The notes: generated by a model not told the origin, from the sequence alone. 64,000 nucleotides of DNA from Neopestalotiopsis rosae (GCA_023078685.1 JALGAS010000003.1:5890001-5954000), one strand, 5' to 3'. Counted from the first letter of the stretch, positions 1 through 11,237 are shown. Numbers and translations are program-made.

Positions 1-1
1 C

Positions 2-1882
2 GGCCACATTGAATTTCTAGCGTTTGCTAAGGGCCTATTTGCGACTAGCCGCGAAGAAGACGTCTCCAAGCCACCAAGCTCATCAAACACGCAACCTATC
101 ATGCCATCAAGACTTCTCAAAGTCGATGTTGATGCGAACAATGAGCCCACAAAAGTATGTTTGCTGGAGACTGGGCTTATGCCAGAAAGTGTGTTGTTCG
201 TGGCTTTGTCATATTGCTGGGGCGGACCTCAGCAACTTCGACTGATGAATGAGACCAAGTCCCAGCTGATCGCAGGCATCTCGGTTGATTCTCTACCCAG
301 GACACTGAAGGATGCTACGATTGTGACAGCTCATCTAGGGATACCATACTTGTGGATTGACGCTTTGTGTATCATTCAGGATGATTCCCAAGATTTGCAC
401 AAAGAACTGGCCTTGATGCCAATGATCTATAGGAACGCAGCTATCACCATCGTTGCCTCAAGGGCGAAATCGGTTACTGAAGGATTTCTCCACAAGCGTC
501 TGCCATTCAAGGACACAGCAGAAACTTCTTTCGCTTTACCATGTATTGAGCCTTGCGATGAATCTCACGGTGACATACAAATTGAACCTGCCCAAATCTT
601 TCCGGTCGGTGATCTAATAGGTTATGAATCACCAGATCTTCTTCTACGCGAGGGCGACGAAGATGGTATTCCACCAAACCCATTGATATCGCGTGCGTGG
701 ACCTACCAGGAGCGGGCCCTGTCGCCGAGGGTAATAGACTTTGGTCTATACGGAACTCGATGCCGCATCTTGGATCACGAGGATGGATCTGAGTTTATCA
801 GAAGTGATGGGTGGAAGGACATTGACTGGACAAATGAGCCAAAGCCCCCGAATATGTGCTTGCGTATGATAGAGTCAAGGCCAACCGCCATCAACACATG
901 GCAGGTCATAGTGGGTCACTTCACAAGCCTCAATCTTACGTTTCCTTCTGATCGCCTACCTGCGATTTCCGCGTTCGCACACTTTTTTTGTCCCGCCTTC
1001 GGTGGTGCACAAGACTATGCCGCAGGGATCTGGAAAAGCACAATGCCCCTCGGCCTTCTATGGCAGACACACAAGCTTGGGAATACGACGCTTGATGGTA
1101 AACCCGACGACAAAAGCCTGTTACCGACCTGGTCGTGGGCCACTCTGACTTCCTCGATTGGGTATCCCCATAGTATTGCAGAGGACGTGCTCCGCGCAGA
1201 CCAGAGTGCAGAGCTCATCGAGTGTAAGGTGCAGCTTGAATCCGATCAGGTGCAATTTGGCAGCGTGACGGAAGGCACGTTGCGGATGCGTGGTAGGCTT
1301 CGACCGGTACGCCTTTCCCTTAAACAAGACACAGATTTAGGCTTCGATTGGCCATTCTTCGATGAGACCCGAAAACAGCAGAAGCTGCGCTATACCCGAA
1401 TAATTACGAATATGAATCAGGCCGACCCTGAAGACAGAGGCTTGCACAAGCGTGAATATGATCACAAAAGTCGCGCATTCCGCGATTTTAAGCTTCCAAT
1501 TGCTGTTACGACGGATCGAGAGCATGATGCCATGGAATCAATGATTGGCGACTCATCGTCAGTATTTGCTCTTCCAATAGCATCTATACCAACCAACATA
1601 TCACCTGCGCCTAGCAACGAAGGTGTAGAAGTTGAAGAATTACCTCCTACCGTTGAGTATGGGATTCCCGAGATGTACAGTATCCGGCCGGTTTACGGAT
1701 TGCTGCTCTTGCAACAGAGCGAGAACGTTTATAAGAGGGTAGCACTCTTCAGAACACTCAGGTTCAACCTTGAGAAACTTGTACTTGAAGGCCCCTTGGA
1801 AGTGGAAGAGGCTGCGGACTGGTTTAAAGAGCAGCATGAGTGGTTGGGCGCCGGAGAAGTTCGGGAATTTTCGATTATTTGA
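2..1882 (+). CDS. HET-domain protein, 5' partial
   Basis: Heterokaryon-incompatibility (HET) domain protein; the family acts in non-self recognition and programmed cell death between fungal strains. Counting from the ATG at 101, the core HET blocks are visible: ALSYCWGG near residue 35, LWIDALCIIQDD near 83 and IYRNAAITIVAS near 108. A long divergent C-terminal half follows, as is usual for the family. The reading frame stays open from base 2 to the ATG at 101 with no stop. HET proteins normally carry 100 or more residues before the PSRLL-type start of the domain. The true start therefore probably lies upstream of the window and the ATG at 101 is likely internal. No intron is needed. The stop is at 1880-1882. 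Confidence 0.85.
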   Translation, partial: GHIEFLAFAKGLFATSREEDVSKPPSSSNTQPIMPSRLLKVDVDANNEPTKVCLLETGLMPESVLFVALSYCWGGPQQLRLMNETKSQLIAGISVDSLPRTLKDATIVTAHLGIPYLWIDALCIIQDDSQDLHKELALMPMIYRNAAITIVASRAKSVTEGFLHKRLPFKDTAETSFALPCIEPCDESHGDIQIEPAQIFPVGDLIGYESPDLLLREGDEDGIPPNPLISRAWTYQERALSPRVIDFGLYGTRCRILDHEDGSEFIRSDGWKDIDWTNEPKPPNMCLRMIESRPTAINTWQVIVGHFTSLNLTFPSDRLPAISAFAHFFCPAFGGAQDYAAGIWKSTMPLGLLWQTHKLGNTTLDGKPDDKSLLPTWSWATLTSSIGYPHSIAEDVLRADQSAELIECKVQLESDQVQFGSVTEGTLRMRGRLRPVRLSLKQDTDLGFDWPFFDETRKQQKLRYTRIITNMNQADPEDRGLHKREYDHKSRAFRDFKLPIAVTTDREHDAMESMIGDSSSVFALPIASIPTNISPAPSNEGVEVEELPPTVEYGIPEMYSIRPVYGLLLLQQSENVYKRVALFRTLRFNLEKLVLEGPLEVEEAADWFKEQHEWLGAGEVREFSII

Positions 1883-2028
1883 GAGTGTAAGATCATATCA
1901 TTGAAAAGAGAACAGTAAGGTCCTGCAGTGCGCCAATCGTCTGAAGAGAGTATTGCATTGCACAAACAACTTTGATATAATGATTTTCAAAAGCAGGCTT
2001 CTGAAGCCGAAAAAGAAAATGGTGAACC

Positions 2029-3024
2029 TTAAACAGAGGTCATAATCTGGTCTTCCCACTCGGTCAATAAGCTCATGATCTCTACTGAATGCGTCCAGCT
2101 TGGCGATGGTCTTGGGGCCTGCTTCAAGCCAGCGCTGATGCAATTCTCAACTAGTCGTACTTGGCTATCAAATGCGTCAAGCTCAGAAGTAAGAAGGATT
2201 TCCCGGGCTTCGCCGCCATACTGACGGATCTCGATAATGTTGTCGCCGGCCAGTGGTAGCCAGGGATTGGTCTTGAAGCGCATAGACGCTTTGGAGCCGT
2301 TGATCACAAAGGCAAAGTCGTTGCCAAAGCTGTCAGTGGATTGAATAGTGGCGAGTACACCATTTGAGAACCGTACAGCGAGGGCAGCATCTTGCACTCG
2401 GTGCACACCTTCTGTAATCACATTACCAGTCCCAAGGACTTTGCGATCACTGAACGCCTCGCTTCCAAAGGCTGTTTCGCTGATGAAGTGGACAAGAGAG
2501 ACAGGATAGCAACCCAGGTTGTAAATGGTACCCTTGCCGTGAGGGTTTGCCTTTGCGCCAATGTTGGCAGCATAATGCCCTGACATGGAACAGATGGTGC
2601 CCAATTCGCCAGACTTGACGATCTCGGCCACTTTTGCCATCAATGGGTGGGAAAGGTACATCAACCCCTCCAAGAAAAATGTGTTGGTTTTCCGTACGGC
2701 CTCAATCATGGCACGCGAGTCGTCCATGGTGGTTGCCAGGGACTTTTCCGACAAGACGGGCTTGCCACGTTTCGCAGCTGCAATCACTGCCATGGCGTGC
2801 AGGTGGCTGGGCAGGCCAACATAGACGACGTCGACATCAGCATCGTCAAGTATGTCGTCAATAGAAGTAAAGGTTTTCGTGATGTTGTACTTTTCCGCAA
2901 AGGCCTTTAATCGCGTCGCGTCTCGGCCGAAAACCGCGGTGATGCAGGACCCAGAGCTCTTTTGGATGGCCTTGACCACGGTGTGAGAGATGAAGCTGGT
3001 ACCGAGAATTCCCCACCTGAGCAT
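2029..3024 (-). CDS. Gfo/Idh/MocA family NAD(P)-dependent oxidoreductase
   Basis: Single-exon 331-residue protein. The N-terminal Rossmann fold begins WGILGTSFIS (residues 4-13), with a glycine-rich nucleotide loop. VDVVYVGLPSHLH and the SEKSLA block (about residue 95) correspond to the family's EKP motif. The catalytic Lys is kept but the usual Pro is Ser. The C-terminal alpha/beta domain contains the GTIYNLGCYPVS block typical of trans-1,2-dihydrobenzene-1,2-diol dehydrogenase-like members. It probably oxidises or reduces a sugar or cyclic diol in the cytosol; the substrate cannot be told. The start is the ATG directly before the Rossmann strand. Confidence 0.85.
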   Translation of the reverse strand: MLRWGILGTSFISHTVVKAIQKSSGSCITAVFGRDATRLKAFAEKYNITKTFTSIDDILDDADVDVVYVGLPSHLHAMAVIAAAKRGKPVLSEKSLATTMDDSRAMIEAVRKTNTFFLEGLMYLSHPLMAKVAEIVKSGELGTICSMSGHYAANIGAKANPHGKGTIYNLGCYPVSLVHFISETAFGSEAFSDRKVLGTGNVITEGVHRVQDAALAVRFSNGVLATIQSTDSFGNDFAFVINGSKASMRFKTNPWLPLAGDNIIEIRQYGGEAREILLTSELDAFDSQVRLVENCISAGLKQAPRPSPSWTHSVEIMSLLTEWEDQIMTSV

Positions 3025-3337
3025 GATGAATTGTGATTCCAGAAGTACGCGGGCGAAGTGTTTGGGCTACTACTAATTTCAAAGATCAAGGACGATGGCT
3101 TATATAATTACATAGGTGGGTGTTGCGCTCCAATACAAGCGAGTTCGTTCACTGAAGAAAGGGAGCATGTGCTGTTGCGGGGTTACATGGTGCACGGGCC
3201 TTCTAGAGTTACTGCAGCAGTCGAGTGCTGGAGAAGCCCGGAGACCTCAATTTTCAAGTGTTCATTTGAGAGCCAAATCGTCGAAGTGAGCACTGTCAAA
3301 TTATGTACTGCGCTGACCAATCCACGAAAGTGTCAAA
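3025..3337. other. Intergenic, Gfo/Idh/MocA promoter side
   Basis: Contains the upstream region of the minus-strand oxidoreductase and the 3' side of the minus-strand regulator gene. A TATATAA-like stretch lies near 3100-3107. No further gene is supported. Confidence 0.5.
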
Positions 3338-5340
3338 TTACTCAAAGGTCTCGACAAAGTGGTCCCGCATATTGCCCACTGAGTTCTTCATAGCAGATTC
3401 ATAACCCTCAGATCCACGCGGCCACTTTGTTTTCAGCATCACGTGTAACATGACAAGAGATGGTATAATATAGGCCAGCCCGGCAAGCTCGCCTCGACGC
3501 AAAGCCTGACTCGCAAACTGCTGTGCTTCCCCTAATAACGCCAGGCCGGCGGATCGGTTCCAGTCCGAGGAAGAGTGGGGTATCATGGTGTAGCGGTCAT
3601 AGTCCTCGCTCCGGTACAGCTCAACGGCCAGCCACAGCGCCGACTGGATGGCCTCGACCCGGAACATGGTTCCGTTGCCGACGAGCAGCGCCTGAAACGG
3701 GTCGCCGGTCGTCGCGTTGTCGCCAAGGGCAGAGGTGCACACGTCCTGGACATGTCGCCGAGCGCATTTCCTCGAAATGTCCCTCGAAAGATAGAATTCC
3801 GGGTCGTGCAGAGTCGCAAAAGGCCGGTGCAACGCGACGGTGTATTTGTGGTATATGAACGAGACGTATCTGTTGGCGAAACTTTGCTCGCATGTGCTAG
3901 TCATGTCCGGGACGGGGTCCATATCCTGCGCCAGATCGCGGCTCAGGGACATCACGTCCTCGAAACGTAGATGCTCCTCATTGTTGACGAGCACGGCAAT
4001 CTTGGTGCGCGTTTGTAGCGATTGCCTGAGGATCGCGAGGGGCTGGAGGGAAGACGGATCGTTGCCTTCCACGCTGCTGCGGTGTCCATTTGTTCGAGAT
4101 GACGGCCACGGCAGCACGGTTAGGTCGGTACCGGGCGGGACTGTGGGCGCAGCACCACAAGCAAGGCACGCGTGGAGCTCAAGCTCGCGCACCGTTTCCC
4201 ATAATTGCCTCTTTTCCGCGTCCAGCTCGCCGGGGCGATTGAGGCCGAGCATCATGGCCAGCCGGACTCCGGCGCCAGAGTAGACATAGTCCGCAGTGTC
4301 GTTGAACTTGAGGGTTTGCTTGGCCGTATTAAGCAGGGCGGCGACGCGCCTAGCTCGAGGGCGGTGGTAGGGACCGACGAGGCCAGGTCGCACCATACGT
4401 AAACCGACGATGGAGGAATGGGTGCTTCATTTTGAGAGTAGGTCCCGTTCGCGAGCGCCAGGATCAGTAATACTTGCACCAGCCGACATACTGGGGCACC
4501 AGACGGGTTATTGAGCAAGGAATCAAGCTCACTTGCGAACAGGGCTTCATCTACAACCGGAAGAATGGTGTGGAATGTTTCAAAATACCGACCAACTAGG
4601 GTATGGACGATGTCGGTCGCAGGAAGTTCATCGGCTAATGATGCTGTGAGGATTGTATTTCTAGCCCGGAGTTTCTCCTGTCTCCATTTCTCATAAGTTA
4701 TTTCCAGTAGTGGTATGCGGTCTCTGCGACGACCTCCAGTTATGGCATCGTCGCCTAGGTAGGCGAGTAAAGGTTCAAACTAGTCATCAGAAAATGTGAG
4801 CGCTAATGATCGAGGTAGAGATTGATGAGGTAAACATCTCACCTCCTGCACAGCCCAGGAAAAATGACTGCGACCACGGATAGGATCTTCTTGTCCCCAG
4901 TCGTGAGTCTGTAATTTAGACTCGGACCGCGGTGTTCCGGTTGAAGTACAAGAATAGTCCCGGGACGGGCCAAGTGCTTCCGGGGGCACTGCTGGAGAGG
5001 GCAGTGACGGATGTGACCTGACGCTCTGTCTGCTTCTCGACGTAGTACGTGGATCTGATCTCTGAGACCGCCCATTGTCATTATCTCCGGCTACTCCCTG
5101 ATTTTCGGTGATACCGTTCTCGTGACCACTGCTGGAATTACTTGGGGGCGATACGACCGATCGTCTCTGGGCTGCACGTCGGGTGTCGTTATGCTGCTCG
5201 TAGACGCATTCAGCCGCCTGACCTCGTCTGACGCACTGTCCACAGGGGGCTTTAGTGTCGCATTTGACCTTTCGCTGATGGCAGATGGAACATGAGCTCC
5301 GCGGCCGGGGATTCCTGTGTCTTCGGCGCAGGCCCTGCAT
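3338..5340 (-). CDS. Zn2Cys6 fungal-specific transcription factor (possible frameshift)
   Basis: Binuclear zinc-cluster regulator. Exon 1 (5340-4843) carries the DNA-binding domain with Cys at residues 17, 20, 27, 33, 36 and 45, followed by a Ser/Arg-rich linker. An intron at 4842-4780 (GTGAGA...CTAG) joins in frame to exon 2 (4779-3338), which holds the fungal-specific middle homology region, for example GRYFETFHTILPVVDE, and later YSGAGVRLAMMLGLNRP. The open frame changes between about 4400 and 4345: the stretch ending PTTALELG is in one frame and RVAALLNTAKQ in the next. A single missing base would give a continuous family-like protein of about 646 residues. A 44-nt GTGCGA...CTAG intron would also restore phase but removes conserved-looking residues. 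The target genes are unknown. Confidence 0.8.
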
Positions 5341-6018
5341 GGTGCTCGGTGATCTCTGAGTCGAATGATACACACCCAGCAATTAAGTAGACGACCCAGA
5401 AGGATGGAACTCTCTAGGGTGTCTCCCGATCAGGCGGAACACTCGGTGATAAAGAAGCACCTCCAGCTTCGGCGATGACAGGGCCGCAAGAGATGATGAG
5501 TACTCCATATGTTGCATAATTAGAAGCGAAGGAGCTGAGCACCCGCCTTGCTTCCACGATGTCATATCGCCGAGCTGAACGAACTTTCACCGAGACTATT
5601 CGCTTCGGGTTGGGGATGAGCCGCACAACTAGAGCAACACAGGATTAGGGCCCTAGCGCCAGCGACTTAGTGCTGAGCACAGCGTCAGAGGCTAAATTTA
5701 TGCTGGATCAACTATAATCGACGCATAGCGCCCTTGCGGCGTCAGTATCCCTACCAATCGTTCCTGTGCACGCAACTAACAGTCGACGCTCATGGTGCTT
5801 ATTTATCGAGCTAAAAGTATTGATAGATAGGCTGTTGTGCGTCAGAACCGCCCTGGTGCTCATTAGAACGAATATTCTGCTGATCATATCAATTGCATGA
5901 TCTGTCTTGCGTTAGCTGCTACCGTTGTCTTTGTAAATCGTCGTACTCCTCCTGCCATTACCTGCCCGTCAACAACGACTCTCAACTTTTTACCATATTA
6001 TTCTAGTCCATTATCAAG
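5341..6018. other. Divergent promoter region
   Basis: This 678-bp spacer separates the minus-strand zinc-cluster gene from the plus-strand membrane-protein gene, so it must hold both promoters. No coding stretch or repeat was recognised. Confidence 0.5.
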
Positions 6019-6956
6019 ATGCCCTCCGATCAAGATGGACGAGTACATCTTGAGCCATTTAGACATACAGACAGTAACGCGAACGATGCGCCGCCGCCTG
6101 ATTACTCGGCGAATTATATCGTTGCCGACAAGCGCGCAAATGCAGGCGCGTCGCGTCGCGGATTGTCAAAGTCCATGAACTTGCGACAGGCACGTGGTCC
6201 AGTCTTGGCTCAGGCCATCTGTCGACTCTTATCGACACTCCTGGCACTGGTCATTGCTGGCCTGCTCGCGAGATCTCTGGCCGTCTTCAACGCAACCAAG
6301 GACTACAAGGTGCTCATGAGCTTTGGACTGGTCATGCCTGCCTGGCCTTCAAATTATGGGAGAGCACTCATGGCGACTTACCTCCTCCTGGCTGCGGCCG
6401 TCATCACTTTGATTTTCGGAATGCTCATGACTGTGGTGTGGTGTCTCGTGGCGGTAGGTCTCGCGCTGTCATCTCTTTTACCAATGTATACTGACGTCGA
6501 TTCAGGCATCGAGCCAATGGAAATCTCGACTGGGCAGTGTCTTATCCATCGGACTGCCTTCCATATCGTTCGGGTTGTTCGTAGCAGCATTGGTGGTCTT
6601 CAAGCTTTATGATGGGCCAGACGGTCTCCGTGGCTGGAGCTGCATGCATTCGGACATTGAAGTCGACTTCGACAGCAAAGAGGTTGGCTTGGGGCGTGTA
6701 TGCAACGCATTGGTAAGTATCTGCTCCCAATGGTTTAATAATTCCATATCTTTGATATCGTGCTGATGAGGTACTTTGATTGCGAGCAAAACAGAACGCT
6801 GCTTGGGGTCTTAGTACTGCCGTTGCAGTCTTTGAGCTCATCACCTTGGGCATCATTATAATGATAGGTTTCCCGAAAAGAGCCGACGTCAAAAAGATCC
6901 ATCACGTCCAGGTTGCTCGCACAGGCTACCACGAACTGCAGTCCACGGTCGATTAG
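6019..6956 (+). CDS. Four-helix membrane protein (MARVEL/SUR7-like topology)
   Basis: Exons 6019-6453, 6506-6712 and 6795-6956 (introns of 52 and 82 bp, GTAGGT...TTCAG and GTAAGT...ACAG) give 267 residues. Four hydrophobic segments are visible: around VLAQAICRLLSTLLALVIAG, LMATYLLLAAAVITLIFGML, SIGLPSISFGLFVAALVVF and TAVAVFELITLGIIIMIGF. A short polar N-terminus and a Cys-containing loop (RGWSCMHSD) sit between helices 3 and 4. The topology resembles MARVEL-like fungal plasma-membrane proteins, but I recognise no family signature. The function is unknown. Confidence 0.7.
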
Positions 6957-7315
6957 GAGCTCGACTAGAAGAGTCATCAATCCCGCTGAAAAGCGCAAAC
7001 CGGACTTTGTATTGTAATGCTTGGATTACTCAGTCTTCGGTCCATGTTTCACTGATACACGTGTTGATGAAGAACCTCAATTACTCATCATTATTTGACT
7101 ACACCGGTATGCTGGATATGATAGCTATCAATCATGAACTTATTGTCCTGGAGTTTCGAGCAGTTCGAGGGATTCTAATGGAGAAAGACCTTGCGATGGG
7201 AGCTATACGAATCCTAGACAAACCAATGCCCTTCCAGACAGCACTTCCCTAGCAAACTGAATAACTTTTACCAAACACGCTCAAGCCGAAGAAATACTAC
7301 ACATTTTCAACCCTG
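6957..7315. other. Convergent 3' intergenic region
   Basis: Lies between two converging genes and so should contain both transcription ends. Nothing else was recognised. Confidence 0.5.
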
Positions 7316-8988
7316 CTAGATATCCCTAGCCCGCTTAACTGTCTCAAGTTCGTAACCCCTAAGCTTTTCACTCTTCTCTACTTCAAAAACTTCTTCAAGG
7401 ACGGCTTGTTTGGAGAATGAAGGCACTTGCCAGAAATGTGTAGGTTCCGAGAAAAGAGTGTTGATATGTTCAAGTGACTTGCCCTTCGTTTCTGGAAAAA
7501 TGAAATAGACCAATGGAGCCACACAAAACCCAATCACAGAATAAATAATGTAATATCGCCATTTCATGGAAACAAAGGCAATCGGTGTAATCTCAGCAAT
7601 GACGAAATTGAAGAGCCAATGACTAGCTGTCCCGATGGAGGCCAGATGGATGCGCAAGTCCTGAGGTGCAATCTCTGCGCTGTAGAGAAAGTTGGCAGCA
7701 AGAAATCCAAGGGGAAAGAATGCCATGAAAAGAAACAGAAAAAAAGTAGCGGCAATACCAGCTGCAGAGCTGGCCTGATTGTCAATTGCCCAAACAGTCC
7801 CCGCCAGCCCAGCCATACTGGCGCCCATCCCTGCGCCAGCGATCATGAAGAGCGGCCTACGACCGAGCCGATCCACGCTCAAGTAGGCAAATGTTGCAGC
7901 GGCAATCTTCCATGTTAACACACCAGCATTCAGAAGTGCTGCTTTGTCAGATGGTAACAATAGGGAATCCTTAAAGATCGTAGTGCCATAATAACTAATG
8001 ACATTGGCTCCTGTCATTTGAGCGCAAAAATTGATACCAACTGCCAGGCAGAGACGGTACCACAGGCGCTGGCCATCGCGCTTGAAAAGGTCCAAGTAGC
8101 CTCGTGCGGGCTGTTGACCTTCAAGGCGGATCATGCTTGTCAATGTAGCCAAGTCGACCTCAACTGACTCCGGGTCAGCTTGGTCGCCATTCGCCAAATT
8201 GCTTATACTCTGGCGAGCCTCTTCAATCTTGCCCTTCATAATCAGCCATCGAGGAGACTCTGGAAAAAGCATCGTCGACGCCATGAGCATGAGACTGAAG
8301 ACGACAGGCAGGGCCAGAGGCAGGCGCCAAGCAACTTCATGTGATGAGATGGACGACATGCCATAGTTCACCCAGCCAGCCGCCGCAACACCTGTTGCAA
8401 CAAAAGCACCGAGCACCACGACATTCTTTCCACGGCTTCTCGATGCCGAGCATTCGCTCTGCCAGACCGGGACCACTGCATTGATGGCTCCGTTGCCCAC
8501 ACCGCTGACTATGCGGCCAATGATAAGTTGCGCAAGACTGAACGATGTTGCTTGAATGAGCATGCCAATTGATACGACCACCGCTCCGGCTAACAGGCCA
8601 GGGCGGCGGCCGAAACGGTTCGCCACGCGGGCGATGCCCAGGGCTCCAATGAGGCACCCCAAGGTGTAGATTGCGACGACGGTTCCTGTAATATGACGAT
8701 GGTCAGCTCATACAACTTAGACTATTTAAACTGTGGAAGTCTGTAGGGATAATGTAAGTTAAACTGACCCTGAATTCTTGCATTATGGGATTTGGCTTCC
8801 CCAGTTATCGTCGTGGTGTCGATGGCTGGGAAATGTTTGGTGAACGAGGGATAGGCGAGGACACCGCCTAGATTGGATTGATTGTAACCATAGAGCAGAA
8901 AAGCGGGAAGAACAACCAAGAAGATACGGGCGGTAGCCAAAGCTTCGCCTTTGACAGTCAAGCAAGTCATTTTCAGATGTTTGGGCAC
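7316..8988 (-). CDS. MFS sugar transporter
   Basis: Sugar-porter-type major facilitator. Exon 1 (8988-8769) and exon 2 (8685-7316) are joined by an 83-bp GTCAGT...TTACAG intron, giving 529 residues. Signatures present are RFGRRPG after helix 2, ESPRWL at the start of the central loop, DRLGRRP in the second half and PETKGKSLEHI at the end of helix 12. All are hallmarks of hexose/polyol proton symporters at the plasma membrane. N-terminal residues LYGYNQSNLGGVL correspond to the first helix. The substrate (hexose, disaccharide or quinate type) is not resolvable by eye. It is divergent to the dehydrogenase at 11.6 kb, with transposon A now between them. Confidence 0.9.
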
Positions 8989-9377
8989 AGGAAAGTCTTT
9001 TCAATGATTGAGAAAAACGATCGGTGGGTGGAAACAGAAATGAGCCATCGATATGGAGAAGAGCCAGACCATTTCTATTTATTGCTCTGTGTTACCGGAC
9101 TTGGCAATTTCCGGATCAATGCCAACTGCTCTTGCTGGTCACAATCAAGGCTATCGTTTTCAAAAAGTGCAACGAATGAGACGCGACAATCCTAAATGAT
9201 GCTGGTACAACTTCCTTGCACAGCGGACATGTTCAAGGCCGATCCAGTGCAACACAAATACACGCTGCCCCTGATCAATTCGTTTTATGGAAGATCGCTT
9301 CCTGAAGTAGGCATCAAAAGAGTGTCCCAGCGATTCCCATTTCCCCGCGAAGTCCACATGGACTCGCACTCTCACAC
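8989..9377. other. MFS transporter upstream region
   Basis: Upstream region of the minus-strand sugar transporter, ending at the TA target site of transposon A. No gene was recognised. Confidence 0.5.
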
Positions 9378-9379
9378 TA

Positions 9380-9423
9380 ACGTCCGTCACCTACTTCTTG
9401 GCACCCCCCACATTTCGGCACCC
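9380..9423 (+). repeat. Transposon A left terminal inverted repeat
   Basis: 44-bp TIR starting ACGTCCGTCACC, the exact reverse complement of 11194-11237. Within it, two 9-bp subsites of form T[T/C]GGCACCC occur at TIR positions 19-27 and 36-44, 17 bp apart. Confidence 0.95.
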
Positions 9424-9524
9424 CTAAAATCCCTCACCGCCATGAATACCCTCCTTCTTCAAATTTTTATTCTTTCATCAATTTACGTTCAATTACCACC
9501 AAACTTTGCAGAATGCTTTATTAG

Positions 9525-11147
9525 ATGACAATGCCTTCGTATACGGAAGACCATATTACTCAGGCTCTTGAAGAGGTCGCACAAGGTCAATCTATTAAGA
9601 AAGCTGCGATGAAATGGGGTGTTCCACGATCAACACTTCAAAGTCGGATGAGAGGCACCCAATCAAGAGATATTGCCTTTTCTGATCAGCAGAGGCTCTC
9701 ACCGACTGACGAGGGCCACCTGGCTACCTGGGTTCGAGTTCAGGCTGATCTAGGGCTGCCGCCGTCCCATCAACAACTGAAGGAATTCGCTGAGCGCATC
9801 CTGAAGGTCCATGGAGATGGACAACCTCTTGGAAAGAACTGGGTGCAGTCCTTTATCAAAAGAAACCCATCAGTAAGGGTCCATAGGAGCAGAGCCATCG
9901 ATTCACAGCGTGTAAATGGAGCTACAACTAATATTATCAGGCCATGGTTCAGGCACCTCGCTATACCTGAAATTATGGCTATCAAACCCACGAATCGATA
10001 CAATATGGACGAGACTGGTATCCTTGAAGGCAGGGGATCAAACGGACTCGTCCTTGGATCATCAGAAGCTCGTTCTATTCGAAAGAAACAGCCTGGTTCA
10101 CGTGCTTGGACCACCCTTATCGAGTGCATCTCCGCAACTGGCAATGAGCTACCTCCACTTGTAATATATAAGGGGAAGAGTGTTCAGCAGCAATGGTTTC
10201 CTTTAGATCTGACCCCATTCCGTTCTTGGAGGTTCACGGCATCAGAAAATGGGTGGACTTCAAATCCTACAGCTGTCGAATGGTTAGAAAAGGTCTTTAT
10301 TCCTTCTACCCAGCCAGCCGACCCTCAAGAGGCCAGATTGCTTATACTAGATGGCCATGGAAGCCACGAAACCACGGAATTCATATATATGTGCTTTGAG
10401 AACAAGATACACTTGATATTCTTGCCGCCTCATGCGTCGCATGTTCTTCAACCTCTTGATCAGTCAGTCTTCGGTCCTCTTAAGACAGCATATAAGAAGG
10501 AGCTTGGGAACCTTGATCAATGGGATGGTAGCACTGTTGTGGGCAAAAGGAACTTCCTAATATGCTATGGCAAAGCTCGGAGAGCAGCCCTAACAAAAAA
10601 GAATATCATTAGTGGCTGGAAATGGACTGGGTTATGGCCTGTAAGCATGGCTAAGCCCCTGATGAGCCCCTTATTGCTTGAGAATGCGAAAACTCCTGCT
10701 AAGCAAGCTGGAGAGGTTCGCAAAGGATATCTCGATGATCGGGGCAGTGGAAAATGGGCAGTAGATATAGCAGCAGTGGCGTGGTCAACTCCTCGAAAGA
10801 GGAATGAGCTTCGTGATCAATTCAGCTTATTCAGCAAGCTCGATATCGATACTCCCACGCAACGTCTACTATTTCGAAAGGTTCAAAAAGGCTTTGATGG
10901 GAAGGCTTACGAATTGGCAGTTGCCCAACGAAAGATCGAGGTATTGCAGGCACAGGTTGATGCCAGTAGGGCCAGGAAGCGTAGGAAGGTTAAGATAAGC
11001 CCAAATTCGAAGTTTGCCGATATTGAAGCTATCCGGAGGACTCAAATCGAGGTTGGCGAGGTTGACGATAATTCTGATGAATCCAGCGACCTTGAAAACC
11101 CCGATGATCTTGAAGAATGCATTGTTGTAGCAGCAGAACCAGAATAG
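9525..11147 (+). CDS. Pogo/Fot1-type transposase A (HTH + CENPB HTH + DDE_1)
   Basis: Intact 540-residue transposase. The first 65 or so residues form a psq/pogo-type helix-turn-helix (AAMKWGVPRSTLQSR) that should bind the TIR. Residues about 66-125 match the CENPB-type second HTH (LGLPPSHQQLKEFAERIL...NWVQSFIKRNP). The DDE_1 catalytic domain carries the first Asp in YNMDETG, the second in LLILDGHGSHE and the third in HVLQPLDQSVFGPLK. The basic stretch RARKRRKVK near the C-terminus looks like a nuclear localisation signal, followed by an acidic tail. An in-frame TAG directly precedes ATG 9525. The ATG at 9531 is equally possible and aligns with the start of copy B. Confidence 0.95.
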   Translation: MTMPSYTEDHITQALEEVAQGQSIKKAAMKWGVPRSTLQSRMRGTQSRDIAFSDQQRLSPTDEGHLATWVRVQADLGLPPSHQQLKEFAERILKVHGDGQPLGKNWVQSFIKRNPSVRVHRSRAIDSQRVNGATTNIIRPWFRHLAIPEIMAIKPTNRYNMDETGILEGRGSNGLVLGSSEARSIRKKQPGSRAWTTLIECISATGNELPPLVIYKGKSVQQQWFPLDLTPFRSWRFTASENGWTSNPTAVEWLEKVFIPSTQPADPQEARLLILDGHGSHETTEFIYMCFENKIHLIFLPPHASHVLQPLDQSVFGPLKTAYKKELGNLDQWDGSTVVGKRNFLICYGKARRAALTKKNIISGWKWTGLWPVSMAKPLMSPLLLENAKTPAKQAGEVRKGYLDDRGSGKWAVDIAAVAWSTPRKRNELRDQFSLFSKLDIDTPTQRLLFRKVQKGFDGKAYELAVAQRKIEVLQAQVDASRARKRRKVKISPNSKFADIEAIRRTQIEVGEVDDNSDESSDLENPDDLEECIVVAAEPE

Positions 11148-11193
11148 AAATTAATTGAAGTTCATAGTTGAAGTATAAGCGCATCGAAAATTA

Positions 11194-11237
11194 GGGTGCC
11201 GAAATGTGGGGGGTGCCAAGAAGTAGGTGACGGACGT
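11194..11237 (-). repeat. Transposon A right terminal inverted repeat
   Basis: Perfect 44-bp inverted copy of 9380-9423, followed by the TA target-site duplication at 11238-11239. Confidence 0.95.

Noticed and set aside
4349..4392. 44-nt GTGCGA...CTAG intron in the Zn2Cys6 gene
   Set aside because: It restores phase, but the donor is poor, the length is at or below the shortest introns here and it deletes family-like residues. A one-base deletion is preferred, though not proven.
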